Assembly (NCBI RefSeq): GCF_021390495.1
Contig: NZ_JAJEJP010000002.1
Location: 124,001-188,000 of the forward strand
Direction of reading: 5' to 3'
From: Paraburkholderia sp. ZP32-5
GTDB taxonomy: Bacteria > Pseudomonadota > Gammaproteobacteria > Burkholderiales > Burkholderiaceae
Length of the DNA stretch: 64,000 nucleotides
Part shown: positions 18,069-26,668 of the stretch, piece by piece
Numbering within the stretch: position 1 is the stretch's first letter
How the letters are laid out: every line of letters begins with the position of its first letter
The notes under the pieces: model-generated
The model's database searches: none
Told to the model about the DNA's origin: nothing
The model's input: only the letters and a program-made list of their open reading frames with translations
Made by a program: the position numbers and the translations under genes

Positions 18069-18155
18069 ATGCGCTTCCACTCGATCTCACTCTTCGCCGT
18101 CACCACCACGACGACCACCTTCACAGGCGGGTCGTCTGGAGGTTGCGCGCGCTAG
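18069..18155 (+). CDS. Threonine-rich leader peptide of an attenuator
   Basis: A 28-codon frame from ATG 18069 to TAG 18153-18155. Codons 12-17 are six consecutive threonines (ACC ACC ACG ACG ACC ACC) and codon 19 is another Thr. It sits 120 bases before a threonyl-tRNA synthetase gene and just before a strong hairpin, the arrangement of amino-acid leader peptides such as thrL. Scarcity of charged tRNA-Thr would stall ribosomes on this run. A ribosome site for this ATG is weak, so its start is inferred from the codon content and RNA structure; possibly leaderless translation. Confidence 0.78.
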   Translation: MRFHSISLFAVTTTTTTFTGGSSGGCAR

Positions 18156-18201
18156 AGCTGGAGAGCAGCACAAGCAGTGGCAAATCCCCAAAGGCCCCGC
18201 C
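18110..18201 (+). promoter_or_regulatory. Attenuator pairing elements (protector and antiterminator)
   Basis: Segment 1, GACGACC at 18110-18116 inside the Thr codons, is complementary to GGTCGTC at 18130-18136 (segment 2). The overlapping segment GGCGGG at 18126-18131 is complementary to CCCGCC at 18196-18201, which is the 5' arm of the terminator hairpin. A ribosome stalled on the Thr codons would block 1:2 pairing and favour 2:3, the antiterminator. This is the classic three-state attenuator geometry, read by eye without folding energies. Confidence 0.65.
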
Positions 18202-18222
18202 GGAAACGGACGGGGCCTTTGG
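18188..18222 (+). terminator. Attenuator terminator hairpin ahead of the ThrRS gene
   Basis: CCAAAGGCCCCG (18188-18199) pairs perfectly with CGGGGCCTTTGG (18211-18222), with CC/GG extending inward and GGAAAC as the loop, plus one bulged A. The stem is very GC-rich in its upper half and ends in AAA/TTT. Only a short T-rich stretch (CGTTT) follows, so termination strength is uncertain, but the position between leader stop and gene start fits an attenuator. Confidence 0.75.
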
Positions 18223-18282
18223 CGTTTCAGGACCTTCCGTTTGCGGCATTCATCGTGGTATCCAAACCAACGGAGCATGACC

Positions 18283-19494
18283 GTGAACGACATCGATCAT
18301 CGTGTACTCGGCAATAAGCTGGATCTCTTTCATCAGCAGGAGGAAGGCCCCGGCATGGTCTTCTGGCATCCGCGCGGCTTTACGCTTTACCGCGTGCTCG
18401 AAGATTATGTGCGCGCACGCATGCGTCGCGCGGGCTTTCGCGAGATACGCACGCCGCAGTTGCTCGCGCGCTCGCTATGGGAAAAGAGCGGTCATTGGGA
18501 GAAGTTCGGCGGCGCGATGTATTCGCTGGCCGATGCCGAAGAGGAAGGCCGCGCGCTTTGTCTGAAGCCGATGAGTTGCCCTTGCCATGTGCAGGTGTTC
18601 AACCAGCGCGTGCGCTCGTATCGCGAGTTGCCGGTGCGTTATAGCGAGTTCGGCGCGTGCCATCGGGATGAACCGTCGGGGTCGCTCGAAGGTTTGAAGC
18701 GCACGCGCGCGTTCGTGCAGGACGACGCGCATGTGTTTTGCGCGCCCGCGCATATCGAGGCGGAAGTGGGCCGCTTCTGCGCGTTGCTGCGTTCGATGTA
18801 CGCGGACCTCGGCTTTCCCGACTTCAAGGTTGCGCTGGCGACGCGCCCGCCATTGCGCGCGGGCGACGACGCAACGTGGGATCGCGCGGAACAGGCGCTG
18901 GCTGATGCCGCGCATGCGGCCGGTCTTGCATTCGACGTACTCGCCGGAGAAGGCGCTTTTTACGGGCCGAAACTCGAGTTTCATCTGACGGATAGCCGCG
19001 CGCGAAGCTGGCAATGCGGCACGATCCAACTCGATTTCGTACTGCCCGAGCGGCTCGATGCGCAGTACGTCAACGAGCGCAACGAGCGCGAGCGGCCGGT
19101 GATGATCCATCATGCGGTGCTCGGCAGCATCGAGCGTTTCATCGCGATGCTGCTCGAACATCATCAGGGATGGTTGCCGATGTGGCTCGCGCCTGAGCAG
19201 GTGGTGGTCGCGACGATCAGCGGCGCGAATCTCGCTTATGCGGACGAACTCGTTCGGGCTCTCGACGATGCGGGTGTTCGCGCGGTGCTCGATAGCCGGC
19301 CGGAGCGGCTGGAGAAGAAGATCGTCGATGCGCGCGACAAGCAGGTGCCGATTCTCGTCGCTGTTGGGCCGCGTGATCAACGTGATCGCACGCTTAGCGT
19401 TCGCGCGCGTGATGGACGGCAATCGGTGTTTGCGTTGGCGGAGGGTATCGAGTACTTGACGCGAATTGCGCTGCCGCCGGGACGATTGAAATGA
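18283..19494 (+). CDS. Short threonyl-tRNA synthetase lacking TGS and editing domains
   Basis: About 403 residues against ~640 for bacterial ThrRS. It starts directly at the class II catalytic core and ends with the anticodon-binding domain (QVVVATISGANLAYADELV onward). The zinc-site residues are all present: Cys in KPMSCPCHVQVF, His in DDAHVFC and His in HHAVLGSIERF. Motif 2 is seen as YSEFGACHRDEPSGSLEGLKR. The N-terminal ~240 residues (TGS and Ser-editing domains) are absent. GTG 18283 lies seven bases after GGAG; ATG 18277 is too close to it. It charges tRNA-Thr or activates threonine for another pathway. Preceded by a threonine attenuator. Confidence 0.88.
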   Translation: MNDIDHRVLGNKLDLFHQQEEGPGMVFWHPRGFTLYRVLEDYVRARMRRAGFREIRTPQLLARSLWEKSGHWEKFGGAMYSLADAEEEGRALCLKPMSCPCHVQVFNQRVRSYRELPVRYSEFGACHRDEPSGSLEGLKRTRAFVQDDAHVFCAPAHIEAEVGRFCALLRSMYADLGFPDFKVALATRPPLRAGDDATWDRAEQALADAAHAAGLAFDVLAGEGAFYGPKLEFHLTDSRARSWQCGTIQLDFVLPERLDAQYVNERNERERPVMIHHAVLGSIERFIAMLLEHHQGWLPMWLAPEQVVVATISGANLAYADELVRALDDAGVRAVLDSRPERLEKKIVDARDKQVPILVAVGPRDQRDRTLSVRARDGRQSVFALAEGIEYLTRIALPPGRLK

Positions 19495-19939
19495 AGAGTG
19501 GAAGTTTGCTTCGGCTGGATCGATCTGTTGCGTAAGCGATCGCGAGGAATGGAGAGGGCGGCGATAGCCGCCCTCAATTCCGCAGTCAATCCGACGATTC
19601 GTCCCCGCATGTAATGGCCTGTAACTCGCTCCGATCGCTCCGCCGGAATAAACGCGATGCAACCAGCGTTCATCCTCAGCGTCAGCCGTTCGACAGGTAT
19701 TTCGTGACCCAAGGCTGACCAGAAGGGAGTGCGCCGCCAGGAACATCGCATCTGTTCTCGACGGAAGAACCAGGGGCCCGGCATTAATGACGGGGCAAAT
19801 TGCACTCCAAAAGTTAAACAAAAATCGTTCTCAGTTGTATTTGTGATTAGCGATTGAACAATCCACGCGCCGATTCAAGGCGTCGCTGGGATGCGCGCCA
19901 ATCGATCTGCAATTGAGAAGTGAACTGGAGGTTTTTGAA
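19495..19939. other. Intergenic region upstream of TonB receptor
   Basis: GAGGGCGGC at 19554-19562 pairs with GCCGCCCTC at 19567-19575 around a GATA loop, a strong hairpin that may end the ThrRS transcript although no T-tract follows. The right part (19810-19860) is AT-rich and should hold the TonB-receptor promoter. No convincing gene is seen on either strand. Confidence 0.45.
19822..19839 (+). promoter_or_regulatory. Possible Fur box
   Basis: AAATCGTTCTCAGTTGTA contains the AAAT..TTCTCA core seen in many betaproteobacterial Fur sites (compare AAATGATTCTCATTAT) and lies about 100 bases before a siderophore receptor gene. The right half matches poorly. Offered as a weak candidate because such receptors are usually iron-repressed. 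Confidence 0.3.
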
Positions 19940-22171
19940 GTGAAGAAGACCCGTATCAAGAAGATCGGAAAAGGGGTTGCGCGGGGATTGACCGCGCCGC
20001 TGCTCGCCATGGCACTCGTTCACCCGGCGAGCGCGCAGCAGTCGCCGACGGCTGGCGCGGCAAACGCGGCACCGTCGGATACTTCGACGTTGCCACCTGT
20101 CGAGGTGCGCGCAGCCACGCCGACTCAGGCGCCGGTGATCGACAACATCAACGATCCGGAGCAGGTCACGGGTTTGAGCAAGACCGGAACCGCGCTGAAG
20201 GATCTACCCGCGAGCGTGCAGGTGATTCCGCGCGCACTGTTGACCGAGCAAGGCGCGACGATGCTGCGGCAGGGCGTGTCCAATGCGAGCGGTGTCAATG
20301 TCGGCGGTCAGGACACGAAGGGCTACTACGACCACTTTCTGATTCGCGGCCTCAATGCGCAGATCTATAACGACGGATTCTCCGATGGCGATCTGCTCGG
20401 CGGCGTTTCGCATTCGCTAAATGGCGTCGAGCGTATCGAGGTGCTCGAAGGCCCGGGTTCCGCGCTTTTCGGCAGCGGGCCGCCGGGAGGCACGATCAAC
20501 ATCGTCCATTACGCGCCGTCTTCCGAATTTCATTTTGGCGGCAATATCCAGTCGGGCTCGTTCGGCACGATTGGCGGCAGCGGCTACGTTACCGGGCCAA
20601 CTGGCATCGCAGGACTGAACTATCGCGTCGATGCGACCGTGTCGCGCTCGGATGGATTCCGCGATCTCGCGAGCCGCGACGAAGAGATTCGGCCCGCGTT
20701 CGAATGGAAGCTCGACAATCACAAGATCGATTTCTCTCTGGATGCGCGTGACATTCACGAGACGCCCGACTCGTATGGTCTGATCTACTTCCATGGTTCG
20801 CCTATTACAGGCGTGCCGATCGATGCAAAGTACTCGACGCCGTTTGCTTATGCGCGTGGTAACTACGTGCGCCCGACTCTGACCGATGAGTGGAAGATCA
20901 GCGACATCCTGACGATCAACAATCGCTTTTCGTACCTGCATCACAGCCTCGATGTAGTCGGTAACGGCGACAGCACGAGTACCAAGGTCAGCGATGGCGA
21001 GGTGGTCGGCCGGCAACTGCGGCAGCAGGACGATTCGGACAACAGTATCGATTATCAACTGGAGCCGGTATGGCGGTTCGGCACGGGCAGCGTCAAGCAC
21101 ACGCTGCTGACCGGCTTCGAATACCAGCATCAGACGATCGACACCGAGCGCACCACGGCGGACTTGCCGAACATTCCCGATGCGTTCGCACCGGTTCCAC
21201 CGGAAACTTCGCTGGCCGGTCTCACATTCCTGTGCGATGCCAAGCACTCGTGCGACAACGATCATCTCGTCGCCAATTACTACAGCCTGTACGCGACCGA
21301 TCAGATCGACGTGACCGACAGGCTCAAGGTGAGAGCAGGCGTTCGCAAGGATTGGTGGGACACGTCGCTCACGCCGAACATCACCGTGCCGGGGCGCTTC
21401 GATACGCAGGGTCAGCCGCTTGTTGCCGGTGTAACGGATTCGCGTAACGACGCGCCGGTCAGTTGGAACATCGGCGTGCTCTACAAAGTACTGCCGTGGA
21501 TGTCGCCTTATGTCGGCGTATCGAAGAGTCATCTGACGAACTTCAACTCCGAGAGTACGCAAAACGGCATTGGCGCACCGGAATCCGCGTTGCAATACGA
21601 AGTGGGCGTGAAGTTCTCGTTTCTCGACGACCGGTATGTGTTGAATACTGCGCTCTTCGACGTTTCGCGCGATAACGTGGCGACGCTGACCACGATCAAT
21701 GGCGTGGAAAGCGTGGTGTTCGACGGCCAGAAAACGAAGGGCGCGGAAGCGTCGCTCGATGCGAGCATCACGCCGCAATGGCATCTGACCGCCAACTTCA
21801 CCGCGCAGGATCCGAAGATCACCGACAACCCGCAGGCGTTGGCATCGGTCGGCAATCGTCCGCAAGGTGCACCGGCGTTTATCGGCAACCTGTGGACCAC
21901 CTACGACTTTTCGATCGCCGGCGTGCCGGGTTTCCATGTCGGCGCGGGCGTCAACTATGCCGCCAAGTCGTACAGCGATGCGACGAACGTCAATTCGATT
22001 CCGTCGTACGTGATTGCCAATGCAGCATTCGGCTATGAAACGTCACGCTGGGGCGTGGATCTGAACGTCCACAATCTGACGGATCGCCGTTACTTCATTG
22101 CCGCCAACGCAGCCGGTGCGTATGTCGGCGAATCGCTGAGTGCGTTCGTCAATCTGCACGCACACTTCTAA
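19940..22171 (+). CDS. TonB-dependent siderophore receptor
   Basis: A 743-residue outer-membrane receptor. GTG 19940 is preceded by CTGGAGG. A long basic signal peptide ends in PASAQQ. A TonB-box-like segment (LPPVEVRA) leads into the plug domain (SVQVIPRALLTEQGATMLRQ; GVERIEVLEGPGSALFGSGPPGGTINIV, the plug signature). The 22-strand barrel follows and ends NLHAHF with the terminal aromatic residue used for outer-membrane insertion. The ligand is probably an Fe(III)-siderophore of the ferrichrome/hydroxamate class, but this is not determinable. No siderophore biosynthesis genes are adjacent. Confidence 0.9.
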   Translation: MKKTRIKKIGKGVARGLTAPLLAMALVHPASAQQSPTAGAANAAPSDTSTLPPVEVRAATPTQAPVIDNINDPEQVTGLSKTGTALKDLPASVQVIPRALLTEQGATMLRQGVSNASGVNVGGQDTKGYYDHFLIRGLNAQIYNDGFSDGDLLGGVSHSLNGVERIEVLEGPGSALFGSGPPGGTINIVHYAPSSEFHFGGNIQSGSFGTIGGSGYVTGPTGIAGLNYRVDATVSRSDGFRDLASRDEEIRPAFEWKLDNHKIDFSLDARDIHETPDSYGLIYFHGSPITGVPIDAKYSTPFAYARGNYVRPTLTDEWKISDILTINNRFSYLHHSLDVVGNGDSTSTKVSDGEVVGRQLRQQDDSDNSIDYQLEPVWRFGTGSVKHTLLTGFEYQHQTIDTERTTADLPNIPDAFAPVPPETSLAGLTFLCDAKHSCDNDHLVANYYSLYATDQIDVTDRLKVRAGVRKDWWDTSLTPNITVPGRFDTQGQPLVAGVTDSRNDAPVSWNIGVLYKVLPWMSPYVGVSKSHLTNFNSESTQNGIGAPESALQYEVGVKFSFLDDRYVLNTALFDVSRDNVATLTTINGVESVVFDGQKTKGAEASLDASITPQWHLTANFTAQDPKITDNPQALASVGNRPQGAPAFIGNLWTTYDFSIAGVPGFHVGAGVNYAAKSYSDATNVNSIPSYVIANAAFGYETSRWGVDLNVHNLTDRRYFIAANAAGAYVGESLSAFVNLHAHF

Positions 22172-22358
22172 GTAAAGACGAAAGTAGGACGGGGTACCGA
22201 ATCGGGGCGAAATGCGAGCCCTGATTCGACGACCTCGATCACCTCCGTTGGACCTGACCCCGGCTCTCCGGGGCCACGCAGGCTGCCCGGCAGCCGTCTT
22301 CCACACCTTTCCGGTCTTCACCGGCGCTGTCTGATCTCTTCCCAGGGTAAACCCAATT

Positions 22359-22374
22359 CGCAAGCAAATTTGCG
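22359..22374 (+). promoter_or_regulatory. Operator copy 1 of the gln/C45/RpiR operon
   Basis: CGCAAGCAAATTTGCG, an imperfect palindrome (five of seven arm positions match) located 92 bases before glnH. It shares the AAATTTGCG right arm with the perfect copy 29 bases further on. A third half-site, GCGCAAAT, begins at 22416. Likely binding site for the RpiR regulator encoded at the end of the operon. Confidence 0.5.
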
Positions 22375-22387
22375 CTCGTCCCTATTG

Positions 22388-22403
22388 CGCAAATAAATTT
22401 GCG
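22388..22403 (+). promoter_or_regulatory. Operator copy 2 of the gln/C45/RpiR operon
   Basis: CGCAAATAAATTTGCG is a perfect 7-2-7 palindrome centred 29 bases (close to three helical turns) from the first copy and about 70 bases before glnH. The spacing puts two dimers on the same helix face, as expected for cooperative repression or activation. Assignment to RpiR is by context only. Confidence 0.55.
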
Positions 22404-22465
22404 AGAGAATACTTGGCGCAAATCGGCTTGCTGCCGATCGTGAACCCAACCCGGAAGAGGTCGTC

Positions 22466-23215
22466 ATGAAACTCGTTGCAAAGCTCGTCGCGGCGGCACT
22501 CGTCGCTGCCTCCGTCCTCGGTCATGCCGCACGGGCCGAGACCTTGCTGGTCGCCTGCGACACGGCGTTCGTGCCGTTCGAATTCAAGCAGGGCGACAAA
22601 TACGTCGGCTTCGACATCGATCTGTGGGAAGCGATCGCGAAGGATCTGAAGCTCGATTACAAGCTGCAGCCGATGGACTTCAGCGGCATTCTGCCGGCTT
22701 TGCAAACGCATAACGTCGATGTCGCGCTCGCGGGCATCACGATTAAGGACGAGCGCAAGAAGGTCATCGACTTCTCGGATGGCTACTACGACAGCGGCTT
22801 CCTGTTGATGGTGCCCGCCACGAGCACGATCAAGGGTCCGGAAGACCTCAAGGGCAAGTCGCTCGCGCTGAAGACCGGCACCTCGGCGGCAGACTACGCG
22901 AAGGCGCATTTCGCCGGCACCGATCTGCGGCAGTTCCCGAACATCGACAACGCGTATCTCGAACTGCAGACCGGTCGCGTCGATGCCGCGATGCACGATA
23001 CGCCGAACGTCCTCTACTACATCAAGACGGCAGGCAACGGACATGTGAAGGCAGTCGGTCCACAGATGATGGCGCAACAATACGGCATCGGTTTCCCGAA
23101 GGGCAGCCCGCTCGTGCCGAAGGTCAATGAGGCGATTGCGAAGATCAAGGCCGACGGACGTTATGCGGCGATCTACAAGAAGTGGTTCGGTGTCGAACCG
23201 CCGGCAAAGTCCTGA
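22466..23215 (+). CDS. glnH: Glutamine ABC transporter periplasmic binding protein
   Basis: 249 residues with a cleavable signal peptide ending GHAARA. The mature part closely follows E. coli Gln[80 protein letters not shown] and IYKKWFG. It captures L-glutamine in the periplasm and delivers it to the permease encoded next. First gene of a five-gene operon (binding protein, permease, ATPase, C45 hydrolase, RpiR regulator). The ribosome site GGAAGAGG lies upstream of ATG. Confidence 0.95.
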   Translation: MKLVAKLVAAALVAASVLGHAARAETLLVACDTAFVPFEFKQGDKYVGFDIDLWEAIAKDLKLDYKLQPMDFSGILPALQTHNVDVALAGITIKDERKKVIDFSDGYYDSGFLLMVPATSTIKGPEDLKGKSLALKTGTSAADYAKAHFAGTDLRQFPNIDNAYLELQTGRVDAAMHDTPNVLYYIKTAGNGHVKAVGPQMMAQQYGIGFPKGSPLVPKVNEAIAKIKADGRYAAIYKKWFGVEPPAKS

Positions 23216-23239
23216 TCTACACCGCTGCGGAGAGCACTC

Positions 23240-23896
23240 ATGCAGTTCGATCTGTCTGTCGTCATCAATGCGATACCGGCGCTGCTGCAGGGCGCGAAAC
23301 TGACGGTGCTGATTACCATCGCCGGCCTCGCGGGCGGCCTCGTCGTCGGTTTTCTGTTCGGCCTGATGCGCGCATATGGCAACGCCGTTCTGCAGAAGAT
23401 CGCGTTCGCGTACGTCGAATTCGTGCGCGGTACGCCAATCGTCGTTCAGGTGATGTTCATCTACTTCGCGTTGCCGGTACTGCTCAACGTGCGCGTCGAC
23501 GCGATGACGGCCGCGGTTGTGTCGATCATCGTCAACTCGGGCGCGTATATCGCCGAGATCGTGCGCGGCGCGTTTCTATCGGTGCCGCGCGGTCTGAAGG
23601 AAGCGGGGCTCGCGCTCGGCATGCCGATGTGGCGCGTGCTCGCGTTCGTCGTCGGGCCGGTTGCCGTGCGGCGCATGACGCCGTCGCTGGGCAACCAGTT
23701 CATCGTGAGCCTGAAGGACACATCGCTGTTCATCGTGATCGGCGTCGGCGAATTGACGCGCCAGGGCCAGGAGATCATGGCGGCGAATTTCCGCGCCGTC
23801 GAAATCTGGACCGCGGTCGCGCTGATCTACCTCTGCATGATCGGCGTGCTGACCTTCGGCCTGCGCACGATGGAAAAGAGGATGCGGATACTATGA
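23240..23896 (+). CDS. glnP: Glutamine ABC transporter permease
   Basis: 218 residues, a His/Glu/Gln-type permease with about five membrane helices. The family signature is at the N-terminus ([20 protein letters not shown]) and [19 protein letters not shown]. The EAA loop is visible as [37 protein letters not shown]. As with other GlnP proteins it should form a homodimer that couples to the ATPase. The stop overlaps the start of the ATPase gene (ATGA), so translation is coupled. Confidence 0.93.
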   Translation: MQFDLSVVINAIPALLQGAKLTVLITIAGLAGGLVVGFLFGLMRAYGNAVLQKIAFAYVEFVRGTPIVVQVMFIYFALPVLLNVRVDAMTAAVVSIIVNSGAYIAEIVRGAFLSVPRGLKEAGLALGMPMWRVLAFVVGPVAVRRMTPSLGNQFIVSLKDTSLFIVIGVGELTRQGQEIMAANFRAVEIWTAVALIYLCMIGVLTFGLRTMEKRMRIL

Positions 23897-24630
23897 ATAC
23901 GCTCGATATGGTGCAGTTCAAGCAGGTCACGAAGCGCTTCGGCAAGACCACCGTGCTCGACGGCGTCGATCTGAACATCCGCGCGGGCGAAGTCGTGGTG
24001 CTGATCGGTCCATCGGGTTCGGGCAAGTCGACGCTGCTGCGGTGTATCAACGCGCTGGAGCAGATCGACGGTGGCGATCTGGTCGTCGACGGCATCAGCG
24101 TGCTGGGCGGCTCAAAGCAGGTACGCGAGATCCGCCGCGAAGCGGGCATGGTGTTTCAACAGTTCAACCTGTTCCCGCAATTGACGGCGCTCGAGAACGT
24201 CGCGTTCGGTCCGCGTCAGGTGCGCGGCATGGGCAAGCGTGAAGCCGAAGTGCTCGCGCGCGAACTGCTCGCGAAAGTGGGCCTCGCAGAACGCGTGAAT
24301 CACTATGCGAGCGAGTTGTCGGGCGGTCAGCAGCAACGCGTGGCGATTGCGCGCGCGCTGGCGGTCAAGCCTAAACTGATGCTGTTCGACGAGCCAACTT
24401 CCGCTCTCGATCCGGAATTGCGTCAGGAAGTATTGCGCGTGATGCAGTCGCTGGCGGAAGACGGTATGACGATGGTCGTGGTGACGCACGAGATGGCGTT
24501 TGCGCGCCGCGTCGGCACGCGGCTCATTTTCATGGAGCACGGCCATATCGCCGTCGATGGCGCGCCCGCCGAACTGATCGACAATCCGCCGAATCAGCGG
24601 TTGCGTGATTTCCTTCAACACGTCGAGTGA
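23893..24630 (+). CDS. glnQ: Glutamine ABC transporter ATPase
   Basis: 245 residues. Walker [10 protein letters not shown] is at about residues 40-48, the Q-loop is in [11 protein letters not shown], the ABC signature is [15 protein letters not shown], Walker B is [11 protein letters not shown], and the switch His is in VVTHEM. It is closest in pattern to GlnQ/GltL-type polar amino-acid ATPases. Overlaps the permease stop by four bases and ends 10 bases before the next gene. It powers glutamine uptake. Confidence 0.94.
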   Translation: MNTLDMVQFKQVTKRFGKTTVLDGVDLNIRAGEVVVLIGPSGSGKSTLLRCINALEQIDGGDLVVDGISVLGGSKQVREIRREAGMVFQQFNLFPQLTALENVAFGPRQVRGMGKREAEVLARELLAKVGLAERVNHYASELSGGQQQRVAIARALAVKPKLMLFDEPTSALDPELRQEVLRVMQSLAEDGMTMVVVTHEMAFARRVGTRLIFMEHGHIAVDGAPAELIDNPPNQRLRDFLQHVE

Positions 24631-24640
24631 ATTCATTCAG

Positions 24641-25723
24641 ATGCCCGTACTAGGTTACATCGAGATTTCCGGCATGCCGTTCGAGGCAGGCCGCGCGTTG
24701 GGGCGTTTCGGCGCGCCGGCCGTGCATCGTCATCTGGTGCGTTCGAGCGCCTGGCGCGACGTGATGCAATGGCGCGGCACGCCGCTCGCCGGCGCGCTGG
24801 CCGCGCACACGCAGCAGCGTTTTCCTCGTGTGTGGGCGGAATTGCAGGGCCTCGCCGATGGCCTCGGTCTGCCATTCGAAGAGGTGTTCCTGTGGAACTG
24901 CCGCGGCGACGTGTGGGCCGCATCGCCGGATGGATGCACGACAGTGCAGTTGCCGGCGGCCGGCCACAATCGCATCGCGCACAACGAAGACGGCGACCCG
25001 GGCTTCGCCGGCGATTGCGCGATCGCCGAATGCCGTATCGACGGCAGCCCGCGCTTTGCCGCTTTCGTCTATCCGGGTTCGCTGCCGGGTCATACGTTCG
25101 CGGTGACGGACGCGGGTCTTGCCATTGCAGTAAACAACCTGCGGCAGCGCGGCGTGCAGGCTGGCGTGCCGCGCATGGTGCTGATGCGCGCATTGCTGGA
25201 TGTCCGCAATTCCGCGAACGCGTTATCGCTGTTGCGCGACAATCCGCGCGCGGGCGGCTTTCACGTTACGCTCGGGCACCGCGCGAGCGACGTTTTGACC
25301 AGTGTCGAGTTCAGCGGGCACGGCTACTCGGCGCAAACGATCACGCAGCCATCGTTGCATGCGAATCACGCGATCCATCCGGCGATGAGCGGCTTTGCGC
25401 AGATCGTGACCGATTCTTCACGGCATCGGCAGGCGCGCGGTGACACGTTGCTGCACGAGGCGAGGCAAGCGCGGCATTCGCCGGAGCCGCTGTCGATTCT
25501 CGCCGACACGCACGACGCGTCGCTACCGATCTATCGCAACGACCCGAATGACCCGGACGACGAGAACACCCTCGCCACCGCCGATATCCTGATCAAGGCG
25601 TCTCACATAGAATGGAGCGTTTATGAACAGCCGGGGACGCCGCCCCGATATCGAATGATCGATGGACACAGACAAACGCACGACACGCCGCAAGGCGGCG
25701 AACAACGAAGCGAAGGCGCCTGA
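24641..25723 (+). CDS. C45-family autoproteolytic acyltransferase/hydrolase
   Basis: 360 residues resembling acyl-CoA:6-aminopenicillanate acyltransferase (peptidase C45, Ntn-hydrolase fold). The N-terminal helical part includes GLADGLGLPFEEVFLWNCRGD. The expected autoprocessing nucleophile is Cys in SPDGCTTVQLP (about residue 102), followed by HNEDGDP. The family cleaves or transfers amides. Lying inside a glutamine transporter operon, it may release an amino acid or amine from an N-acyl or peptide-like substrate. No signal peptide, so cytoplasmic. ATG 24641 is chosen over earlier in-frame codons that overlap glnQ. Confidence 0.82.
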   Translation: MPVLGYIEISGMPFEAGRALGRFGAPAVHRHLVRSSAWRDVMQWRGTPLAGALAAHTQQRFPRVWAELQGLADGLGLPFEEVFLWNCRGDVWAASPDGCTTVQLPAAGHNRIAHNEDGDPGFAGDCAIAECRIDGSPRFAAFVYPGSLPGHTFAVTDAGLAIAVNNLRQRGVQAGVPRMVLMRALLDVRNSANALSLLRDNPRAGGFHVTLGHRASDVLTSVEFSGHGYSAQTITQPSLHANHAIHPAMSGFAQIVTDSSRHRQARGDTLLHEARQARHSPEPLSILADTHDASLPIYRNDPNDPDDENTLATADILIKASHIEWSVYEQPGTPPRYRMIDGHRQTHDTPQGGEQRSEGA

Positions 25724-26657
25724 CCCGATCGGTCTGGTGCCGCGCACTGTCGACGGATTGCGCGAGCTGGTGGTGCGCATCGGCCGCGACGAGGCAGGGC
25801 TTTCGCTTGGCGGCAAGGCGCATGCGGTGCTCGCGTGGTTGATCGAGCGGCCGGAGGAAGTGGCCGTGCGTACGATCACCGATCTTGCGGCCGCGCTGGA
25901 TGTCAATGCATCGACGCTGACGCGTCTCAGCACGAAACTCGGCTACACCGGCTTCGCCGATTTTCAGAGCGTATTCCGCGATTCGTTGGCGCAGCGGCAT
26001 CGGCATTTCTACACGCATCAGGCGGAACGTCTGGTGGCCGGCAAGAAAGCGCATGGGCATGCTGGCGCCGACGCGGAAGATTCATCCGAAGTCGATGTGG
26101 TCGCGCAACTCGCGCGTGAATCGATCGGCAATGTCGAGACGTTCCTCGCGCGGCTATCGCCCGCGGATCTGCGTGGCGCGGCGACTTTGCTCGCCGATGC
26201 GCCGCGTGTGCGCGTACATGGTCTGCGGCAGTTCAGCGCGCTTGCCAGTTTCCTGTGCTACGGCCTCGGCATGATCCGCACCGATGTCGGCCTGCTCGAT
26301 GCGCAAGGGCTCGGCGTCGCGGAAGGCCTCGCGCAGTTGCAGCCGGGTGACGTGGTCGTCGTGACGAGCGTGGCGCCATATACGCGCAGCGTTGCCGAAG
26401 CAGCTGTAGCAGCCTCCGACGCCGGCATGACCGTGATCGCGATCACCGACACGCTCGCATCACCGCTCGTGCCGCCCGCGCGTCACGCGTTTCTGATTCC
26501 GCACGACAGCAGCTTCTTCAGCAACAGCATGGGCGCGTATCTGATCTTTTGCGAAGGCCTGCTCAATCTCGTCGCGACGCATCTTGGCAAGCGTTCTCTT
26601 CAGGCGCTGTCGCGACGTGAGCGGCTCATTACGGCATTGGGTATCGAGCGCGATTGA
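25662..26657 (+). CDS. RpiR/MurR family transcriptional regulator
   Basis: 331 residues. The N-terminal HTH_6 domain (about 20-110; GKAHAVLAWLIERPEEVAVRTITDLAAALDVNASTLTRLSTKLGY) is joined to a C-terminal SIS domain (about 150-285; VHGLRQFSALASFLCYGL, DVVVVTSVAPYTRSVAEAA) that normally binds a phosphosugar or related ligand. Its start lies 62 bases inside the upstream C45 gene, an unusually long overlap; the ATG is followed by a basic, natural-looking N-terminus. It probably controls its own operon through the palindromes at 22359-22403. Confidence 0.88.
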   Translation: MDTDKRTTRRKAANNEAKAPDPIGLVPRTVDGLRELVVRIGRDEAGLSLGGKAHAVLAWLIERPEEVAVRTITDLAAALDVNASTLTRLSTKLGYTGFADFQSVFRDSLAQRHRHFYTHQAERLVAGKKAHGHAGADAEDSSEVDVVAQLARESIGNVETFLARLSPADLRGAATLLADAPRVRVHGLRQFSALASFLCYGLGMIRTDVGLLDAQGLGVAEGLAQLQPGDVVVVTSVAPYTRSVAEAAVAASDAGMTVIAITDTLASPLVPPARHAFLIPHDSSFFSNSMGAYLIFCEGLLNLVATHLGKRSLQALSRRERLITALGIERD

Positions 26658-26668
26658 CAGCGAACGGT

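Noticed and set aside
18029..18280. Overlapping frame from GTG 18028 with a His-rich stretch (RRHHHDDH) as an alternative leader peptide
   Set aside because: It has the better ribosome site, but it reads through the leader stop and the terminator into the gene and would sense histidine, which makes no sense ahead of a ThrRS. The Thr frame with six consecutive Thr codons ends properly before the hairpin.
19377..19805. Leftward 142-codon frame covering the gap before the TonB receptor gene
   Set aside because: About a third lies over the end of the ThrRS gene; the rest has no family similarity or ribosome site.
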